Part shown: positions 32,359 through 42,720 of the stretch, in pieces
Layout: each line of letters opens with the position of its first letter
How positions within the stretch are numbered: the first letter of the stretch is position 1
Assembly: GCA_963556255.1 (NCBI GenBank)
Contig: OY744613.1
Location: forward strand, 36,571,555-36,635,554
Direction: 5' to 3'
DNA: 64,000 nucleotides
DNA from: Allolobophora icterica
Lineage: Eukaryota; Annelida; Clitellata; Crassiclitellata; Lumbricidae
The notes under the pieces: generated by a model
What the model was told of the DNA's origin: nothing
Databases searched by the model: none
What the model saw: only the letters and a program-made list of their open reading frames with translations
Program-made: the position numbers and the translations under genes

Positions 32359-33589
32359 GCGGGGGACTGCTCGGCGTTGTGCCTCGTGTTTTCAGATTTT
32401 CTTCGCCTGTGGTCTCTGCTCTTCTTTGACGCTAAATAGTTCAGGAACTCCGAGCATCGTGTCTATTATCGGCTCTGGATATTCTGGGAATTCGTTGGTT
32501 TGGCTTTTCGTGTCTACGGCTGCTCCCTCGGTCGCGATTTTGGTTCTTATTCGACCACTTTCTGTCGTCGAAACGGACCATTATTTTGAATCACTTATGA
32601 CTTCGATTTCTTTGGACTACGGTTAGGATAGTGTCAAGCCCGGACGTACATGCTTGTTCCGTCTGACAATTGTGATGTGGTGATGGATCGGTGAGTGAAG
32701 CATAGTTTTCGGTCACGAAGAGGTTTCGAGGTCGGCTACTTACGAATGTCCCAGCAGGCACAACGAAAATGCCGAGATTTGATTTAGATTTAACAAAATA
32801 ATGTAGGCTTAGATGTAGGTAGCTAACCAAACAGGAAATATTACTGTAAAAAACTTCGAAGTGAAAGAATTAGCTCTAATGTTCACAAATATAGGCCTAA
32901 TGCTATTTAATATGGCACATGAAACAACAACAAAGAGGAGCCAATATTTTGGAGTTTACAGCTGAGGGGACAACGCACGTAATAGTTTTACATTTTCATG
33001 ACGATAAAAAAATAACATGATTTTTGTTTGCTGAAATGTTTACGAAGTGCCAGGCACAATTTTTTAAATCGGTATACTTGTGTATTTGGTAAAGACAAAA
33101 TAATGTGAGAACTTAAGTCATATAATTTTGTGCAGAGCTCAGTCTGCGTTGGCCAATATGTCGAACAGAGGTGACGTAGAACTTAACGTAACGCTTCCAT
33201 TTTGTCTGTCATCGTTGAACTTCGAATAATAAGACGTCTGCTCAATTAGCTTCAGTAAGAAGTTGCTTCTGTCTCAGTAGATTGACTCTGAAGTTGAGAT
33301 TAAATTGACTTTTGGTTGTAATGCGTCACCAATTTCGGACTAATGTAGACCTATATAATCGCGTGGTCACAGAAATTAGTGTAGGTATTGTTAGGCTGTC
33401 AATTCGTGTCAGCGTCTCTTCGTTACGCCTACAGAATCGGGTGATCTTAAAGAATTAGAAATGTTTAAATAGCGCACAATGCGTTTGTTCAAAATGACTT
33501 ACTTTAAATGAAGAAATGCCTTTGTTCTGTTCGTTCTGCGAACTGACGGAATTCAGATCATCAGCTGCTGAATCTTTTGAGGCTGAGAT
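32359..33589. other. Intergenic, nothing recognised
   Basis: AT-rich, apparently single-copy sequence; no supported gene. Confidence 0.35.
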
Positions 33590-34350
33590 GAAGATGATGC
33601 GAAAATAAGGAACGAAAGAGGACGAGGAATAGGACGTCGACGTCTCTTCTCTTCTTGCATCCGTCCGTCCGTTGTCTCTGTCTTCTGTCGATCGCACTAT
33701 TTATTCGACTGCATCGGCATGTCACTGCGCAGGCGCCATGGCCTGCAGGCTCCGGTCTTCCTCCGCCCTCACCACCTTCTCCTACTCCTCCATCTCCACT
33801 TGGCTGTTTCTGATGCAACGGCAGGTCTTTTGCCGTTTGGCCTTTCTTCCTCTTTCAGTGTTTATTGATGGAGGAGGAGATTGAGGAGGGGAAAGAGAAG
33901 GAGGAGGCGGAGTATAAGGGCGCCTCTTCATCCGACTGGACAGCCGAGCAAACGGTTGCCCAACGACGACGAAGCGCTGACTTCGGCGCTGCTGATGACT
34001 TGTGCAAGACGTCACACACACAGAGGACCGTTCGTGTGTTGTTTCGGGGGAGAAGAGGAAGTTTCCGTTGAGGCACCTGACCGACCGACCGACCGAAAGA
34101 AGAGACAAGCACTCTCCTCTGGACGACGCAACACTTCAACTGCTCGACGTAGAAGCCAAAGCTAAATTGGAGGAATTAAAAGATTCGCTCTCGAGGTTAA
34201 GATGATGTAATTACTGTTTTATAGAAATGGCTGAGTCGGTGGACGGCAGCGACGCCAACCGACACTCGACGACGACGACGACGTCAACTCCTCTGACCAT
34301 CGACCGAGCAACAGAGACGTCACTAACGAATCATCGGACATGCAATAAAC
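33590..34350. promoter_or_regulatory. CpG-rich, promoter-like segment
   Basis: Much richer in CpG than its surroundings. It holds an NRF1-like site TGCGCAGGCGC at 33726-33736 and a TATA-like GAGTATAAGGGCG near 33910 on the plus strand. Several overlapping frames here (for example 34002-34205 ending in KAKLEELKDSLSRLR) are not recognised. It could be a promoter plus a 5' exon, but direction and gene are unknown. Confidence 0.35.
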
Positions 34351-34505
34351 GAAAGAAATTGCGAAATTTTCTGTCTTAGCCACATTCGTCCACCTCACCA
34401 ATGAACACAATATATTATACACATACATGCATATGCATATATTATATATATATATATACATATGCTCTCTATATATGTATATATATGTATATATATATAT
34501 CTGGA
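34351..34505. repeat. (TA)n and (TATG)n tract
   Basis: ATATATAT runs with CATATG and TATGTATA steps at about 34420-34500. Confidence 0.85.
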
Positions 34506-34560
34506 CACTTACTATAGCGCCTTTTAAGTACCTTGCAAAGCGCTGCCTGCGTCAGTCTAC
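34500..34560 (-). repeat. LINE 3'-tail fragment
   Basis: ACACTTACTATAGCGCCTTT and CAAAGCGCTGCCTGCG, matching the tail at 29065. Confidence 0.5.
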
Positions 34561-35236
34561 ATTATGTTAAATGTCATTAAGACATAAATGTCACTAGAAG
34601 CAAAACAGCACAAAAATTAGAAGAGTCGCCAATGCCGCACCCACTCACACACGTAGAGCCCAGCCAACAGATTCACATCTAAAGTTGAGAGATGGCGTCA
34701 GGTGGAGTGACGATAGGCGTTGTCGGCACATAGGCTGCACCCCCCCACCACCCCCCACCACCCCCATCCACCAGTCCCTCATCGGTCGAAGACGACGCAC
34801 GTCCGGCTATTCAGAGAACTTCCGGGTGAACGTAGAAGGCAGGTAATCGTCTCCTGTCGGTCGGTCGATCGAATCACCACCATGCAGTGTCTAACGGTCG
34901 ACGTCATTCAAATACCTACGTCACGTACTCCTCCTCCTTCGCTGAGACATAAATGACCTACGCTGTCTTTTGACCTCGACCGTCATCCAGAAGCCATGCA
35001 TCCCTTCTCATAAAGTCACGTAGGACAAGACGACTCGCGAAGAAAATGCCGTCAGATGTACAAAATACGAAACAGAAACGAGGCAGCTAAAGTCCAATTG
35101 GCAAACTGAGCAACAGTCGCCTACTCCAACGTTTTAGAAATTAAGCCTAATTAGCCACTGAATAAATTCTGCATTTAGACAATCGGCCTAGAAGCCTAAT
35201 CCGCCGAAATGACACAGAAATGTACACGTTTTATAC
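34561..35236. other. Intergenic, nothing recognised
   Basis: A C-rich CCCCCCACCACC tract lies at 34740-34770. No supported gene. Confidence 0.4.
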
Positions 35237-35427
35237 CAGGGGCGTAACTTTGGTCTAAAAAGTAGGGGTACCAATTTAATACACGAAGCAAGGCGGAGAC
35301 TGCGATCTCTGGGAAGGAACAATAATAAAATATTGATTGGCATCGTTCAAAAAGTGGGGGTACGGTACTCCCAGTCCAAAAAGTGGGGGTACGGGTACCC
35401 TTCGTACCCCCACAAATTACGCCTATG
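35237..35427. mobile_element. hAT-like MITE, 191 bp (GGGGGTAC family), copy 2
   Basis: The ends are CAGGGGCGTAACT and AAATTACGCCTATG. Flanks TTTTATAC and TTTTACAC match at 7 of 8 bases. It is inverted relative to the copy at 31133, sharing AAAAAGTGGGGGTAC and ACACGAAGCAAGG motifs. Confidence 0.82.
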
Positions 35428-35435
35428 TTTTACAC

Positions 35436-36338
35436 AGCGATCGTATGGCCTCGACCTGGTCATGTTTCATTGAAGTAATCGGGTGAACGCGAGACCCTTC
35501 AACAGCGCTGCCCTTTTGAATGGGCGCCACTCCATTTTCAAGGTCCCCGAGTGTAAGGACCGTGTTAGGCCGAGATTTAAATCTCTGAAAAAAAGCCACC
35601 ATCGAGCAGAAGTCGAACAACACAGAAACCTATATGTTTTATAAACAGTGTAGTTGTCAAATATCTTGTCCTTTATTATTATTTATAAATAATGTATTAA
35701 TTTTGAATAATACTAGAATAAGCAAGTTAATTTTTAATTTTTAATTTTACGGCACCTGCTACGATAAAATTAAATATTTACATGGGAGGCAAATAAGCAT
35801 ATTATTAATTAATATAACAGCCAATGCAAACAAAGAAACATGCAAATTGAAAAATAATATAGGGCCTAGGTAATCAACGTTGAGAAGTCCCGAGATAGCG
35901 AATGGATGAGTGAAAAGTTGGTTACTATCAACTAAGTCTTATTTTGTTTTAAAATCCGCGAATTTACGCGTCTGAGTGGCGTATAGGCCTATATAGTGTA
36001 TGAGATGGCCTGAGAGCGGCTATCATAGGCCTACGTCATACGGTCATTATCGGAGTCAAAGGAGTTCACGAATAGACGATCAAATATTTGGTTCCGATCG
36101 ACGATTTGTCTAAAAAATCTGCGGATTTAATCGTCTTTTGTAAATTTAAATAACTCGAGATCCTTATTCTGTGGAATTATAGTCTATAAAAAGATTTAAA
36201 AAATCGATATCGTAATCTCCGAACTACTAAGTTTAAAGCGCCAATCGAAGGCCAAGCGCAGGGCATCAGACTATTCACGAGCGCTGCGTCAAATCACAGG
36301 TTTTTTCCAAAGAGTAGTCCAAAGGAGGTCCGAGCCGG
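35436..36338. other. Intergenic, nothing recognised
   Basis: AT-rich; no supported gene. Confidence 0.35.
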
Positions 36339-36735
36339 TTACCAGGGGGTCCGGATCAAGAGAGGAGGCAGAGCAGCTGTTAATGCGGGTGTCGTTAAGG
36401 GCAAGAAGAGATTTGAAGGCGGAGGATCATATGAGTCAGTGAGCGTAGTTCTTGAAAAGGGTAGACTTAAATTTTTAGTGGTAAGCCCGGGGGATGATAA
36501 ATAAAGGAGCATGAGGAGGAGGATGGAGGATGGGTTGGAATGATGATGGCGGAGCCGGGAATCTGCGGAGTTCTGGGGAATCGTTCCAGAGGCGCGGTGA
36601 CGTGTTGGACCTGGCTCGGTTGGAGAACTTGAGATGATCGGGTGGAGCGGGTTACCTGGATGGCCTACTTGGGCTGGGAATAATGTAGGGAACTCTGGGA
36701 ACAGTGTGATTCTACTTACAGAGTTCATTTTAGTT
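36339..36735 (-). pseudogene. L2-like LINE fragment, minus strand
   Basis: The minus-strand frame has HPIISSSPTEPGPTRHRA, SGTIPQNSADSRLRHHHSNP and SSILLLMLLY, closely matching the end of the element at 38570-38720 (VISSSPTEP, HHHCNPSSILLLMLLY). Same family, opposite orientation. Confidence 0.7.
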
Positions 36736-36929
36736 ACAGTTATAGTTAATGGTTTTTCAATTTAGCTATAGTTACAGTTATAGTTATTATTAATTTTTTA
36801 GTTTTAGTTATATAGTTACTGGATTTTAAATTTAGTTAGTTTTAGTCTTTTAGATAGTTCTTAGTTACAACAGGCTCCCAGCGGAGCTCCGTCTGGTCCG
36901 TTTGGATGTATACTGGCTATGAAGCTGAT

Positions 36930-37510
36930 ATTTGCAGTTCTTTCCTCCTGCGGTGCCTCTCTGCATGCTTTAAGGGTCCTGAGATCTCATGGCCTTTCAT
37001 CAGTGCCTTAATTTGCACCGGGTGGCTGTAGCCACCACCATCTCCCGTATGGTGTATGCGTCACCCGCCTGGTGGGGGAGGACCTCTGCAGCGGACCGGG
37101 AGAGGCTGAACAGATTTCTGCGGAGGGCAAAAAGGGCCGGTTTCTTTTGCGACTCCTTACCCAGCGTTGAACAGCTGATGGAGAGGGCAGATAGGAGCCT
37201 GTTGGACTCGGTGACTCGAAACCCATACCACGTGCTTAGAGGTTTATTCCCCCTAAGATAAAACGACATTACAAACTACGTAAGCGAGCGCATGAGTTTG
37301 CTCTCCCTCCCAAGGATGACTCTAACTTTATTCCAAGAGTTCTGTACCTTGCCCTTAAATAGTCGCCTAACTTGAAACTGTTACCAATTTCAGTGGATTA
37401 TGGCTGTCGAGCTAGTCTTTAATTTATTTTGTCACTTAGTCTTGTTCATGTACCTGGTACATTGTACCATGTTGCGGTTTGCCAACGTGTCAATAAACGA
37501 ATAATAATAA
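36930..37510 (+). pseudogene. CR1-like LINE fragment (AWWG family), plus strand
   Basis: The frame at 36989-37261 reads VATTISRMVYASPAWWG, then DRERLNRFLRRAKRAGF, then NPYHVLRGLFP, the same pattern as 58480-59140. The 3' end GTTGCGGTTTGCCAACGTGTCAAT runs into AATAATAA. Confidence 0.75.
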
Positions 37511-37594
37511 TAAGATCCTTACCCACTTAAATAGTAACTCCACGTATTTGGAAGTCACAGAGAATATTCTTAATTCCAAAATATCTTCTCGATA

Positions 37595-39000
37595 TCTCGG
37601 CCGCACTCGACACCATCGATCACAGCCTCCTTCTTCAATGACTATCTTCTTTGTTTGGCGTCTCTGGCATTGATCTACTCTGGTTCCAGTCCTACTTGTC
37701 TTTCCGATCCTTCTCTGTTAAAGCCTCCAGCCGCTACTGGCAACCCCTCCCTCTCTCCTGTGGTGTCCTTCAAGGCTCCGTCCTGGGTCCACTCCTCTTC
37801 ATCTGTATAGTGTATACCACATCTTTAAGCCATCTAATAAATCCTCTTCTGTTGACCACCATCTCTTCGCAGACGACACCCAACTCTACATATCCTTCTC
37901 AACAAGCTCCTTTTCCACCTTCTTGCACAATTACTCAACGTGGTTAACTATAATCTCACAGTGGATATCACCCAATTTCCTCTGCCTTAACCCCTCCAAA
38001 CAGAATTCATCACCCTAGGCCTTCCTGATCAAATCAAGAAAATCCCTGACCCTTCCATACAACTATCGACTGACTCATCGTCTCTTACCTTCACCTGACT
38101 CCCCCGTCAGCAATCTTGGTATTACGTTTGACCCACAACCTCTCTTTCTCTAACCACATCTCAAACCTCTCGCGCTCCTTCTTCGTGCTCATTCGTGACC
38201 TCCGACGCATCCGGCCCATGCTCGACCTTAAAACTGCCTCCACCATTGCTACCTCCATTGTTCATCTAAAGCTTGAATACTGCAATTCCCTCTTATTCAA
38301 CCTTGAATCCACCCAAATCAAGCGTCTTCAACTTATCCAAAACTCACTAGCCCGGGTTGTCACTAGAACCCCCAAACATCATCATATTACTCCAATCTTC
38401 AAATCAGTCCATTGGTTAAAATCCCAAAGCGAATCCACTTCAAAGTCCTATCATTAACCTACAACTCCCTACAATATTCCCAGCCCAAGTACCTCCGTGA
38501 TCTCTTCGTCATTCAGACAACCCGCTCCACTTAATCATCATTCTCTTCTCTTAGTCTTTCTCGACCCCCCAGTCATCTCAAGTTCTCCAACCGAGCCATA
38601 GCCAACACAGCACCACGCCTTTGGAACGATCTCCCCTCTGAATTCCGCAGATTCTCGGTTCCTCCATCATCATTGCAACCCGTCCTCCATCCTCCTCCTC
38701 ATGTTGCTCTATTAGGCCTACCTCTGGGCTTTCCACTCAAAACTGAGGTCTCACCTTTTCAAGTAGCCTACTCCTACTAATCTGATCCTCCGCCTTCCAA
38801 TTCTCGCCCTAAACGACACCCGCCTTAACAGCTGCTCTGAATTCTCCCTTGATTTGGCCCTCTGAAAACCGGACACGGACCTCTTTTGGACAACTCTCTG
38901 GAAATCCCTCTTATTTGACGTAGCGCTCGTCAATAGGCTGGTGCCCTGCGCTTGGCCTTCGAGTGGCGCTTTAGAAGTTTGAAGATTACGATTACGATTA
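37595..39000 (+). pseudogene. L2-like LINE, RT core to 3' end
   Basis: In order: [27 protein letters not shown], a [11 protein letters not shown] box (about 37870-37900), LNPSKTEF, SNHISNLSRSFFVLIRDLRR, LEYCNSLLF, IQNSLARVVTRTPKH and the VHWL box. It ends in CGAGTGGCGCTTTAGAAG and a (GATTAC)n tail at 38984-39001. Stops and frameshifts separate the pieces, but the catalytic box is preserved, so the copy is moderately young. Confidence 0.85.
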
Positions 39001-39103
39001 CCTTGTCTAGCTTCTTCTCCAAGCGTCTGGCCTAAAGCAGAGTTTTTCAAACTGTGGTTCGCGGACCAAGAGGGGTCCGTGAAGGATATGGCAGGGCGTC
39101 AAC

Positions 39104-39352
39104 CCGAATCGCCGAATCCCGAATCGCCGAAAACCCTTAAACTGCAAAATCCGCCGAATCGCCGAAAGCAGTTTTCTACCGAGCGGGCGATTTGCCGAAA
39201 ACCACTGCCGACTCGAATCGCCGAATCCCGAATCGCCGAAAGCCCTTAAACTGCAAAATCGGCCGAATCGCCGAAAGCAGTTTTCTACCAAGCGGGCGAT
39301 TTGCCGAAAACCACTGCCGACTCGAATCGCCGAATCCCGAATCGCCGAAAGT
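39104..39352 (+). repeat. 110-bp minisatellite, left arm
   Basis: 2.3 units beginning CGAATCGCCGAATCCCGAAT at 39104, 39214 and 39323. The unit itself contains repeated GCCGAA and a GCAGTTTTCTACC segment. Confidence 0.9.
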
Positions 39353-39438
39353 GATCAGAGTTCGATATCCCGAAAGCTAGTGCACAGAATCTGGCGGGCG
39401 GAAAGTAAAGATGTTGCGTCCATGCCTACACTGACCCG

Positions 39439-39443
<5 letters not shown>

Positions 39444-39533
<90 letters not shown>
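39444..39533. repeat. (AAT)n microsatellite
   Basis: About 30 units, directly visible. Confidence 0.95.
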
Positions 39534-39650
39534 TTCAACGGGACATTCCCAGAGCCTGCGGACGACGAGGCTTGATTTTCCGGATGTTACATTAATTAAT
39601 ATTGAAGACCCTGAGGGATCCTGTATACCTCGGGGCAAAAAAAAAATAAT
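39534..39650 (+). repeat. Dispersed repeat ending CCCCGGGGCA(A)n(AAT)n, copy 1
   Basis: CCTGAGGGATCCTG, then CTCGGGGCAAAAAAAAAATA, closely matches 45528-45570. Both copies sit between AAT repeats. Confidence 0.65.
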
Positions 39651-39689
39651 AATAATAATATTAATAATATAATATTAATAATAATAATA

Positions 39690-40004
39690 ATAATGAGGCC
39701 GCAAACCGGGCAGCCGCCGCCAAAAGATCCAAATACGACACAATCACCCGAACGCATGCTTTTGTAGCGGTTGCAGTGGAGACGAGTGGTGCATGGAGTT
39801 CCGAAGGATTGGATTTTGTGTTGGAACTAGGACATAGGCTGACGGATTCAACTCAGGACACGCTTGAGACAAGCTACCTGTTTCAGAGACTGTCGATAGC
39901 TGTCCAACGCGGAAATGCCATCTGCTTCTCATCGACATTTTCACGATAAATTGTTCACTGAGTGACGCTGAGATGGCGCTTCAGATTATTTAATCATTAT
40001 TGTT
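39690..40004 (+). pseudogene. LINE C-terminal coding fragment
   Basis: An open frame 39692-39949 reads AAKRSKYDTITRTHAFVAVA, VETSGAWSSEGLDFVLELG, then YLFQRLSIAVQRGNA and a stop. The VETSG.W..E...F...LG and Q.LSIA.QRGNA motifs are typical of the extreme C-terminus of a class of animal LINE reverse transcriptases. An (AAT)n tail follows at 40005. Confidence 0.6.
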
Positions 40005-40005
40005 A

Positions 40006-40057
<52 letters not shown>

Positions 40058-40060
40058 GCA

Positions 40061-40152
<92 letters not shown>
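40005..40152. repeat. (AAT)n microsatellite
   Basis: About 48 units with one AGCAGT interruption near 40060. Confidence 0.95.
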
Positions 40153-40198
40153 CTTTATTAATTCAAACTGACAAGTACGCAGTAAGATTACATCATAT

Positions 40199-40290
40199 AT
40201 ATACTACATATATATGTATAGGTCAGTATATACTATATATATAATATATATAGTATATACTGACCTATACATATATATGTAGTATACGTC
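40199..40290. repeat. Near-perfect AT-rich palindrome, arms about 43 bp
   Basis: ATACTACATATATATGTATA then GGTCAGTATATACT on the left arm is matched by its exact complement on the right; the loop is only a few bases. Confidence 0.92.
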
Positions 40291-40423
40291 ACTCACCAAC
40301 AAAGAATTAGAATTTACTTTAATAAGATTTATTGTGATTATACGCAACGCAACCGCAGCCATTGACGCGGTTCTCATGACGTCTATTAAGAGATCAGTGT
40401 GTATCTATAACCTAGGGCATTGT

Positions 40424-40520
40424 ATGACTGTATGTATATGTACAGCCAGTGTATATCTAGATATACACTGGTCATTGTATGTATATGTACAGCCAGTGTA
40501 TATCTAGATATACACTGGTC
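40424..40520. repeat. Tandem pair of 48-bp units, each with a 26-bp palindrome
   Basis: CCAGTGTATATCTAG with its mirror complement, preceded by GTATGTATATGTACAG, occurs twice in a row. Confidence 0.92.
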
Positions 40521-40524
40521 ATAG

Positions 40525-40682
40525 TTTCGGCGAATCGGCGGCAATACGATTTCGGCGAATCGGGATTCGGCGATTCGCTACGAAGAGCATTTTCGGCGAT
40601 ACGGCCATTCTTCACAAAATAGTTTCGGCGATTCGGCGGCAATACCATTTCGGCGATTCGGGATTCGGCGATTCGCTACGGC
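40525..40682 (-). repeat. Right arm satellite (TTCGGCGATTCG), inverted to the left arm
   Basis: Repeated TTTCGGCGATTCGG and GGGATTCGGCGATTCGC motifs, the complement of the array at 39104. Confidence 0.88.
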
Positions 40683-40769
40683 ACCAACAGGGGTCCGCGA
40701 GAGCGTTCTGAAAATATTAATTAATTATTCCTTCATTATTCATCCAGTCAGTCTTAAATGCTGTTACTG

Positions 40770-41222
40770 GGCTCATAGCCCGCCTAGTAACAACTTTGCT
40801 CATGTCTCCTCATATATGGCTGAAGATCTACACTGGTTCCCGATTACTTCGCGTAGCCTATCCAGTATAAGATCCTCCTTCTGGTTTACAAGGCCCAGCT
40901 ATAGAGCTGGCTCCTAAGTAGCTCTCTGACCTTATGCGGCAACCTCTGTCTGCAGCTTCTGTTCGTCCTTTGCACTCTACTGGCCGTCTTGATCTCTGTC
41001 CCTCGTACTAGGACCACTCTGGCCCAACGTCGAGCTTTTAGCTGTGACATGTCCCTCTGCTTGGAATGGTCTTCCGCCTCCCCTACGGGCTAAACTCATG
41101 GCGGGAATCTCCCTGAGATCTTCTCGCTCGCTCAAGACGTTTCTGTTTCCACAGGGCTCCTGCACTGAAGGCGCCTCTGAATAGTTTATAGTTTATACTG
41201 CGAGAAGCGCCTTATAAATTAG
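40770..41222 (+). pseudogene. L2-like LINE 3' end inside the composite
   Basis: Broken frames hold IARLVTTL, LHW-like and ELAPK-like pieces, SVRPLHSTGRLDL, then a VPSAWNGLPPPL-like and SLKTFLF region. The 3' end is GAGAAGCGCCTTATAAATTAG. Heavily mutated. Confidence 0.6.
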
Positions 41223-41689
41223 GCCTACTAGATACGAAACGATAACTGGTTTTTGGCGAAACTGATAAAGGTCCGTGGTCCAAAAAGTTTGAAAACCTCT
41301 GACCTAAGGAATACGTTTTTAATGATTTACCTCTGCTGACCTTTGTACGAAGGCATTCGGGGTAACTATGGATCCAGTCTATACATATTCAAATATTCGT
41401 CATTTTGCCTTATTTCGCATGTTCCGGTAAGCGCAAGTAGGCCTAATTGTTGTGTAATTATAACCGAGCACTTAGCGCCACTCAGATCAGCTTCGGCTTC
41501 AGGTATGATCATAGTTGCAACTTGCAAACAGGCTTTTACAGAGCATTCCAAAACGTATTTAGGCACCACAAAATGCTGCTTTAATTGGCTTTAAAATGAT
41601 CTAAAACTCAAGTACGAGCATCTACAATGCCCAAAAAATATTCGGGAGTAATGCCTCCGAGGCTCCGATCCCCACAGTTCCCACTTAAA

Positions 41690-41855
41690 GGGGATGGGCT
41701 GGGGAGGGGTGGGAAGGGTTTGGGAAGGGGAGGGGAAGAGGATGGGGACGGAGCGGGACGGGAAGGCAGAGGATGGGAAGGGACACAAAAGGAGGGGAGG
41801 TAAGGATTGGGAAGCAGAGAGGACGGGAGGGCAGGGGACGGGGATGGAAGGGATT
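41690..41855. repeat. G-rich tract (GGGGA/GGGAAGG)
   Basis: Repeated GGGGAGGGG, GGGAAGGG and GGACGGG units over about 160 bp; likely able to form G-quadruplexes. Confidence 0.85.
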
Positions 41856-41930
41856 AGCCTCGTCTTCATGTTGGCTCTGGCTACGGGCCTGCAGATGTAT
41901 ACCGTAATAACCTATTAATTAAGGAAGAAA

Positions 41931-42234
41931 GCAAAAAACCACGTTGCTGCCCACTGAAGATCTTCAATATACATTTCCCAAATGTGTCCATTGCTCTCCG
42001 TATGTACCCTACATGTGCCTGATGGTATCCAACTGCACAGGTGAAAGATCCTCCAGCAAAATGGCATCGCTGAAGAACAAGCTGCGGAGGACGATGACAG
42101 ACAAAAGCCTAACTGCACTGGAACTTCTCAGTGTTCAGAATGATCTCTCAGATAGTTTCGAAATTTCGATGACGTTCTTGACCAGTTTGTCACTGCCAAC
42201 AGTGCCAAGAGTAGAAAAATGTGAACTAGTCTAG
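41931..42234 (+). pseudogene. hAT transposase C-terminal (dimerisation) remnant
   Basis: The frame ends ...NCTGERSSSKMASLKNKLRR, TMTDKSLTALELLSVQNDL, then a stop at 42232-42234. This matches the hAT C-terminal dimerisation pattern (..AERSFSKL..IKN.LRS.M....L..L..LSIE.D). Upstream, a second frame holds NVSIALRMYPTC, so a frameshift separates FPN..ALR from the rest. It is the only hAT-coding trace in the window. It is unrelated by position to any of the MITE borders. Confidence 0.7.
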
Positions 42235-42562
42235 AAGTGTAGAAAACCTTTCAACAAAACAGTATCTGAGGTCTACTGTATTGACGTTTGTTAGCTCACT
42301 TACCTGTAGAGTGAAATGTAGACCACAACATTGCAGTCTGTTACAGTTAAATTTATAATATGAAATTGGATGATAGCTATACTGTCATTCATTTTTAATC
42401 TTTGTTTCGCACCGATATATAGGCCTACTGAGTCACAAACTGCTGGAAAACAGTTAAAGCTAGCACTGCAGCCTGCAGCTCTGTCTTAGAAAGTGATTTT
42501 ATAATAAAGTGCCATTATAACATGTTTTTGGTATTTCACTAAGCTACACATTATTAAGTTTG
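42235..42562. other. Intergenic, nothing recognised
   Basis: No supported gene; possibly the 3' part of the decayed hAT element before it. Confidence 0.35.
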
Positions 42563-42720
42563 TATTGTGCATTGTATTGTATTCTGGCATTTATAAAGCG
42601 CTTCACGCGAGATAAGCCATTGATCAGAAGCGCACCCAGTGCGAGAGACCCCAGGAGAAAAAGCAGAAGTTTGAGAAGTTTGAGTCAGTAATATAGACAT
42701 ACATAAACATTTGGGAGGGA
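42563..42720 (-). pseudogene. L2-like LINE 3' end, minus strand
   Basis: ATTGTATTGTATTCTGGC and TTTATAAAGCGCTTCACGCG, then GCGCACCCAGTGCGAGAGAC, match the 3' end of the element at 25683. Only the tail and a short part of the coding end remain. Confidence 0.65.

Larger units (their letters stand above)
39038..41301. mobile_element. Charlie-like hAT composite with inverted satellite arms, 2264 bp
   Basis: The ends are CAGAGTTTTTCAAACTGTGG and its counterpart ending ...AGTTTGAAAACCTCTG. They are followed inside by GGTCCGCGGACC-like motifs, as known for Charlie-type hAT elements. Flanks GCCTAAAG and ACCTAAGG match at 6 of 8. Inside each end are CGAATCGCCGAA arrays in opposite orientation. The centre carries nested LINE scraps, AAT repeats and AT palindromes. 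Confidence 0.75.

Noticed and set aside
33881..34165. Arg/Ser-rich frame as a gene
   Set aside because: Composition follows the CpG-rich DNA, several frames overlap and there is no recognisable domain; kept only as part of a promoter-like segment.
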